DNA from: a virus
IMG/VR virus record: IMGVR_UViG_3300040801_001865
Coordinates: 1 to 23,254 of that record
Length of the DNA: 23,254 nt
Strand: one strand, 5' to 3'
Shown: piece by piece, positions 19,628 through 23,254 of the stretch
Numbering within the stretch: the stretch's first letter is position 1
Layout: each line of letters opens with the position of its first letter
Translations under genes and position numbers: made by a program
Notes under the pieces: model-generated
Told to the model about the DNA's origin: nothing
What the model saw: the letters and a program-made list of their open reading frames with translations, nothing else
Databases searched by the model: none

Positions 19628-22239
19628 AATAAATCTTTTGCTTCTTCCAGTTGTTCAGCAACCCGGATGCGTTCCTTGAAGATTGCTTCAAAATCATCGT
19701 TATCAAAGGGGAAGAAATCAGCATTGCGGTTGACCCAAATTTGATGACGTTCGCCCATGATAGTTTGCCGCCCAACATAGTTGAAGTTCTTACTTGAAAG
19801 TAACTGGTTCAACGCCTTGGCCGAAACTGATTTTGGAAGTTCGGTGTTCAGCATGGCAAGCAATGACGAAGCCGAAAGAAGATCACCTTTAATCATTGGG
19901 TTGTCACCTTCGGCAATGATTTCATCAAACACCGTTTCCATTTCGGACTTTGTGACTTTGGCCATCTCTGCAAAGTAAGCAGTTTTTGGCGGGGGTGAGT
20001 TGGGGCAAAAGTCCGAACTGATTTCCCATTCTTCAAAGAATGCCCGAACTCCGCCAAATTCGCCCCCATCAACAAGGTCTTGCAGTGGTTGAAGCTTCTC
20101 AGATTGGTTCAATGCTTCAATGTCCTTGTCCGTCTGAAGGGGTGAGAAAACCACGAAATAACGCCGTTCCCGTTGTTCCAATGCCAGGGCGTCACGGTGG
20201 TTTGTGAACATCAAGTAATTTGTAAAGTTCTCAACTTCGCGGTTGTCCCGGAATCGTTGATTTACTGAAACGTGATCATCTGCAATTGGTTCCTTCAGCT
20301 TGTTCATTACGTCATGCCGTGAATGCCCGGTAAGCCGGATTTCATTCATGATTGTAAGTTGCGTTCCGTAAGCCCAATCGTTCCATTGGCTAAAGATTGC
20401 TTCCGGGTCAACGGTCTTGATATTGCCCCGGCCTAAGACGCCCCGAAGGGCTTTTGCGATCAACCCTTTGCCGTTGCCCTGTGCCGATTGGATCAGGAAC
20501 GCCCAACGGATTTTCCGCCCCGGATGCTGAACCATGAAGGCAATGAAATCAAGTAATTGTCTTTGGTATTCGGGTTCAGCGATTAACAAAGCAACATGGT
20601 TCTTCAGAATCTGCCCGTGTTCCTTGGCCAAGCCCGGCTTTGGGGTTGCGTAGCTTCGCCGGTAAGTGTTCGCAAACCGAACGCCGCCTTTTGTGCTGAT
20701 ATGGTCATCCGGGTTCAACGGGTCATAACAATCATCATACACGCAAGGAATTTGCAGTTCGTTCAAAACGAAATCTTGAGGTCGAATCGTTGGGGTGTTC
20801 TTGGCTTGGCGGGAAGTATCCCCCCGTTCTTCGAGCTCCCGCTCAGACGGCAAAAGCATTTTCGCATAAGTGGAATCGAACGATGATCGGGAAACCTGTT
20901 CACCGGTCTGGTAACGGTAAAACACTTCAAGCTTTGAAATGTATATCAACCCCTTGACCCAATCCGGCGTTCCCCGTTCGGCTTCTTCTTGCTTATACTG
21001 CCGATCCCGGATCAATGCCTTCAATGCCCGAAGGCGTTTGCCCATTTTGCTGATCGTGGCATTGAACCCAAGCTTCTTTGCCGCCTTCACAAGTTCGGCA
21101 ATCAAGGCTTCTTCGTAAACTGAAGTAAGCAATGGCGAAGCGGCTATTTTCTGCAAGCCCGGTTCAACCAGTTCACCAATCCGCCCTTGGGCGTGAATCC
21201 AACTCTTTAGGTATTGAAACCGATCTTCTTCTTTTTCGCTGGCATCCCAACCGGCATCTTTGGCCAACTTGAAAAGCGTTTTGATCGTGGTTGGAAGCCG
21301 CGTGAAAGTGTTCGGGCTTGTGTGTTCCCAACGGTAACGGGTCTTTTCCGTCCCTTCATAAGTTGCCCCGCCGGAACTCCAAGAATCATAAACCTGAAAG
21401 GCTTCATCATCTTGATCCGGGAATTGGTGACGCAAGGCCATTGCACAACGAATCCAATCGTGCATGGAACAATTCGGGGAGACATGGTTTAATGCTTCGG
21501 CGGCATCCCCTAGGGTGATCCCCTCAATGATGGGTTGAAGGAATTCAAGCCCTTCTAAAATGTTCCCTTCTTTCGCTTTGGTCTGCAAAGCTTTTGGTAA
21601 AAGGGTTGTTTGGCCTTGGAAGTGTTCCGGGGCAAGGGGTGACCCTTTAAGGTTGTGCAACAAGACCGGGTTTCCGTCACTGTCTGCAAAGACGGTTGGC
21701 CGGAACATGGCTTGGCTTGGGATTTGGGATTCCTTGTTGAGGGTTGGAAGCCCGATCTTTCCGGCGATAAAGTTTGATGCTTCGGCATATAAAGCGGGTT
21801 CAAATCCCGAAGCTTCCACAATGACACGAAGGCGGGGGGCTTCAGGTCTGTGGTTGAGAGTTGTATAAACAACGAAGTTGAAGCCATCCAGCATTTCCCA
21901 AAGCAATTTTGGGTTTTCAAAAATGGGTTGGGCTTCGGTTGCCGTGTCAATGTCGATGCATATAAGGGAAATTGATTCAACGTTTTCATTGTTCTTCGGG
22001 TATAGGTTCCCGGATTCGCATTCACGGAAAGCCCCCGGCGTGAAGTATCGAACCCATTTGGCAAGTTTCCGTTCATCCTTTCCAAGTGCCCGGTATTGAG
22101 TTTCAGTCAGTGCAAGCCGGACGGGTGCCCAAAGTTGGGTTTCAAAGAACCCTTGGAACGTTGAACATTGAAGGGGCGAAACAAACTTGAACTTACTTTT
22201 CGCGGATGGATCACCCCCAAAGAATTTAAGTTGTGACAT
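19624..22239 (-). CDS. Primase-helicase (PriCT-2, superfamily 3 helicase)
   Basis: The frame is 888 residues from an ATG at 22290, but the ATG at 22239 (871 residues) is chosen because it overlaps the previous gene by only 14 bases. In the chosen numbering, the primase part has the acidic ICIDIDTA motif (93-100) and LRVIVEAS (137-144). A PriCT-2-type domain lies at about 240-330 (DWIRCAMALRHQFPD, then FQVYDSWSSGG). The superfamily 3 helicase has Walker A in QSAQGNGKGLI (584-594), Walker B in LTIMNEIRL (628-636) and a sensor-like FTNHRDALAL (678-687). It makes primers and opens the phage origin. The end, EQLEEAKDLL, is acidic with two leucines, like three other proteins of the block. Confidence 0.92.
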   Translation of the reverse strand: MSQLKFFGGDPSAKSKFKFVSPLQCSTFQGFFETQLWAPVRLALTETQYRALGKDERKLAKWVRYFTPGAFRECESGNLYPKNNENVESISLICIDIDTATEAQPIFENPKLLWEMLDGFNFVVYTTLNHRPEAPRLRVIVEASGFEPALYAEASNFIAGKIGLPTLNKESQIPSQAMFRPTVFADSDGNPVLLHNLKGSPLAPEHFQGQTTLLPKALQTKAKEGNILEGLEFLQPIIEGITLGDAAEALNHVSPNCSMHDWIRCAMALRHQFPDQDDEAFQVYDSWSSGGATYEGTEKTRYRWEHTSPNTFTRLPTTIKTLFKLAKDAGWDASEKEEDRFQYLKSWIHAQGRIGELVEPGLQKIAASPLLTSVYEEALIAELVKAAKKLGFNATISKMGKRLRALKALIRDRQYKQEEAERGTPDWVKGLIYISKLEVFYRYQTGEQVSRSSFDSTYAKMLLPSERELEERGDTSRQAKNTPTIRPQDFVLNELQIPCVYDDCYDPLNPDDHISTKGGVRFANTYRRSYATPKPGLAKEHGQILKNHVALLIAEPEYQRQLLDFIAFMVQHPGRKIRWAFLIQSAQGNGKGLIAKALRGVLGRGNIKTVDPEAIFSQWNDWAYGTQLTIMNEIRLTGHSRHDVMNKLKEPIADDHVSVNQRFRDNREVENFTNYLMFTNHRDALALEQRERRYFVVFSPLQTDKDIEALNQSEKLQPLQDLVDGGEFGGVRAFFEEWEISSDFCPNSPPPKTAYFAEMAKVTKSEMETVFDEIIAEGDNPMIKGDLLSASSLLAMLNTELPKSVSAKALNQLLSSKNFNYVGRQTIMGERHQIWVNRNADFFPFDNDDFEAIFKERIRVAEQLEEAKDLL

Positions 22240-22555
22240 GCTCAGGAATGACGTGGAGGTTTGAAATTGAGACGTTGCTTGTGTCACCATTCAAATGAAT
22301 CACTTCGCCATTTGGGAACTTACCAGTTTGCACGGTGTAAGCAACTTCAGCAATGGGCAAAGGGTTGCCTTCAAAAGAAACGGTCGGCACTTTGGCCGAA
22401 TAACAACCGGCAAGCCTGTTTTTGCGCGCCCCCTGCCGTGATACCTTCCAAAGAAGTAAACCGCCGGACACTTCAAATGCTTCTTGCAAGTGGTGTGGTT
22501 CAAGGTATGTCAACGGGTCAAGCGATACCGCAAACTTATATTTCCCTAGCTTCAT
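22226..22555 (-). CDS. HNH-like nuclease, first leftward gene
   Basis: A 109-residue protein. The pattern LLLWKVSRQGARKNRLAGCY (33-52) then VAYTVQTGKFPNGEVIHLNG (71-90), DTSNVSISNLHVI (91-103) is that of phage HNH endonucleases of the HNH_3 or homing type (W-x-x-R near the start, then TG-x-[WF]-P, H-x-N-G-D and a final N-L). The expected first histidine, in the usual HRLAW, is missing: here AEVAY is found, so activity may be weak or lost. His 87, Asn 89 and Asn 100 are kept. The ATG at 22555 is chosen; the longer frame up to 22858 translates the repeat array. Its function here is unclear; a homing role or DNA processing is possible. Confidence 0.65.
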   Translation of the reverse strand: MKLGKYKFAVSLDPLTYLEPHHLQEAFEVSGGLLLWKVSRQGARKNRLAGCYSAKVPTVSFEGNPLPIAEVAYTVQTGKFPNGEVIHLNGDTSNVSISNLHVIPEHVTT

Positions 22556-22565
22556 TCTTGGGCAG

Positions 22566-22594
22566 ATTGTGCTAGCTAGGCTTGGCAAAGTCAA
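22566..22594 (-). promoter_or_regulatory. Weak sigma-70-like promoter for the leftward block
   Basis: On the minus strand, TTGACT (22594-22589) and CACAAT (22571-22566) are 17 bases apart. The -35 is five of six; the -10 is only four of six. The predicted transcript would begin within a few bases of the ATG at 22555, so it would be nearly leaderless. A promoter here is expected from the position, but the match is weak. Confidence 0.3.
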
Positions 22595-22770
22595 TGCGTT
22601 TATTTGAAAATTTTGAAGAAAAATTTTGTGTCGCTGGCAAAAAGTTTCAGGTGTTTTGCTGGTTTGCTGGCGGGAGTTTTCTGCCAGCCAGCAAAAAACC
22701 CCCTTGCTGGCGGAAGTTTTTGCTGGCAGAGATTTGGGCTTTTTTAAGTGTATTTCTGTCCATTTGTTTG

Positions 22771-22815
22771 GTTTCAACGGCAAAAATGGGGGCAAAAGTT
22801 TCAACGGCAAAAATG
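22771..22815 (+). repeat. 27-base tandem direct repeat (two copies)
   Basis: GTTTCAACGGCAAAAATG occurs exactly at 22771-22788 and at 22798-22815, a period of 27 bases, and the sequence after each copy is similar (GGGGGCAAAA and AGGGTAAAA). It lies between two groups of CCAGCAAA copies. Confidence 0.75.
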
Positions 22816-22910
22816 AGGGTAAAAATGGAATTCTGTAACTTGTTGGTAAAACACACACTTTGCCAGCAAACCAGATACGATCCTATCTAACGCGTGCGAG
22901 AAGAGAAGGA

Positions 22911-22928
22911 GTCTCAATAAGTTGAGAC
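22911..22928. promoter_or_regulatory. Small hairpin with four-base loop
   Basis: GTCTCAA (22911-22917) and TTGAGAC (22922-22928) form a perfect seven-pair stem around TAAG. On the plus strand ATTTTTCC follows five bases later. It may be a weak terminator or an operator. An AGAAGGAG run lies just before it but no open frame follows. Confidence 0.35.
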
Positions 22929-23105
22929 ACGATTTTTCCTGATTCTGCATTAAAGGTCCAGCAAAACACTGGTTTGCTGGTTGCGAGCTTTCAGGCTCAA
23001 AAACGGCGGCGAAAATTGGGCCTTTTTGCCAGCAAACCAGACAAACCCAGTGTTGAATTTGGTGCTTGCTTAATTCATTACTTGGCGCTTACATTTTTTG
23101 GCATC

Positions 23106-23254
23106 ATGGCAAAAATGACCGAGAACCATTTGCATTACTGTGAACTCAGGGCAATGGGCACAAAAACAATGGAAGCGTGCTATTTTGAAGCCTTCCCAAA
23201 GTGCAAGGCCCGGTTGACAGCCCGTTCGGGGGTGCAACGCCTAGAAGCCCGAGA
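23106..23254 (+). CDS. Terminase small subunit, N-terminal part (partial)
   Basis: A frame of 49 codons open to the right edge. It begins MAKMTENHLHYCELRAMGTK, then TMEACYFEAFPKCKARLTAR and SGVQRLEAR. The pattern (basic start, T-x-x-H-x-x-[YF]-C-x-L, then EA-x-x-x-AFP-x-C-[KR], and a helix with R-x-E) is that of the N-terminal helix-turn-helix of small terminase subunits, which bind the packaging site. It is the only gene on the right side of the control region, and rightward direction agrees with packaging and head genes to follow. A different helix-turn-helix regulator remains possible, since only a third of the gene is seen. Confidence 0.55.
   Translation, partial: MAKMTENHLHYCELRAMGTKTMEACYFEAFPKCKARLTARSGVQRLEAR

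Larger units (their letters stand above)
22632..23040. repeat. CCAGCAAA / TTTGCTGG repeat array
   Basis: About ten copies of TTTGCTGG, its complement CCAGCAAA, or close variants lie within about 410 bases: 22655, 22663, 22688 (reverse), 22704, 22720, 22863 (reverse), 22959 (reverse), 22973, 23029 (reverse), and a partial one at 22632. Some fold into hairpins (CCAGCAAA at 22959-22966 with TTTGCTGG at 22973-22980). CTGGTTTG or CAAACCAG occurs at 22659, 22867, 22969 and 23033. The arrangement resembles protein-binding repeats of origins or control regions. Confidence 0.7.
22556..23105. other. Gene-free divergent control region, possible origin
   Basis: About 550 bases between the leftward replication block and the rightward small-terminase-like gene. 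No convincing gene is found: open frames on both strands are translations of the repeats. It holds the CTGGTTTG / CCAGCAAA array, a tandem 27-base repeat, and a hairpin with a four-base loop. Intergenic position, repeats of both orientations, a nearby primase-helicase gene and divergent transcription fit a replication origin with control sites. No AT-rich unwinding stretch stands out strongly, although 22741-22765 and 23085-23100 have T-runs. Confidence 0.5.

Noticed and set aside
22556-22858. N-terminal extension of the HNH-like gene by 101 residues
   Set aside because: The added stretch is a translation of the repeat array, rich in Pro, Leu and Lys with no domain pattern; the ATG at 22555 fits the family length.
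22632-23040. CRISPR array
   Set aside because: The repeats are short, occur in both orientations and have irregular spacing with no spacer-like units of equal length.
1-23254. Insertion sequence or integrase
   Set aside because: No transposase or integrase motifs and no matching terminal inverted repeats with target duplications were seen; the window alone cannot tell a prophage from a free phage.

Overview
The window is part of a tailed double-stranded DNA phage or prophage with a siphovirus-type tail (class Caudoviricetes). Two blocks of genes converge near position 8,754. The rightward block, 1-8755, holds tail genes. The leftward block, 8752-22555, holds DNA replication and recombination genes. 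At 22556-23105 lies a gene-free, repeat-rich stretch, followed by the start of a rightward gene (23106 on) that looks like a small terminase subunit. If the genome is circularly permuted, that packaging gene would lead off the right edge into the head genes and return to the tape-measure gene cut by the left edge. The host cannot be named. The lambda-type tail-tip set and the holin-like and one-pass membrane genes fit a Gram-negative bacterium. Almost no gene has a recognisable Shine-Dalgarno sequence, and many starts follow A/C-rich leaders.

Tail block: C-terminus of the tape measure protein (1-444), a small tail protein (444-944), a large pectate-lyase-fold tail spike (947-3520), three small proteins of which at least two are membrane proteins and which resemble a lysis cassette (3531-4595), then the tail-tip genes: DUF1833 (4605-5108), an NlpC/P60-like protein (5065-5478), a TipJ-type tail-tip protein (5463-8225) and a repeat-built protein (8231-8755). 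The spike and the three small genes split an otherwise standard tail-tip order. The spike also uses different codons (CTG, CGC) from its neighbours (TTG/CTT, CGG/CGA), so it looks recently acquired.

Replication block, in transcription order from 22555 leftward: an HNH-like protein; a primase/superfamily 3 helicase; three small genes; a ParB-like protein; a 28-residue membrane microprotein; several unknown genes; a DUF3820-like protein; a DUF2800-type PD-(D/E)XK exonuclease; a DUF2815 single-strand-binding-type protein; a second HNH-type protein; an unknown gene; a family A DNA polymerase; a scar of a DNA methyltransferase gene; small genes; a VRR-NUC nuclease; and an SNF2-type helicase. The genes are packed, often with ATGA overlaps. 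Together they form a self-contained replication, recombination and Holliday-junction or repair set that still depends on the host for some factors.

The most interesting signals: (1) several proteins of the replication block end in an acidic tip with a hydrophobic end (DEDLL, DGDLL, DEDLL, AKDLL, EEDPF), like the protein-docking tip of bacterial SSB; (2) a 75-base three-way-junction RNA candidate at 17425-17499 with a G-U pair showing it is read from the minus strand; (3) a methyltransferase reduced to its first ten codons fused out of frame to its last 25 or so; (4) a CTGGTTTG / CCAGCAAA repeat array in the 22.6-23.05 kb region whose core also sits just upstream of five replication-block genes; (5) hidden small genes of 53, 56 and 28 codons. 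All functional names rest on motif reading alone; no database search was possible.
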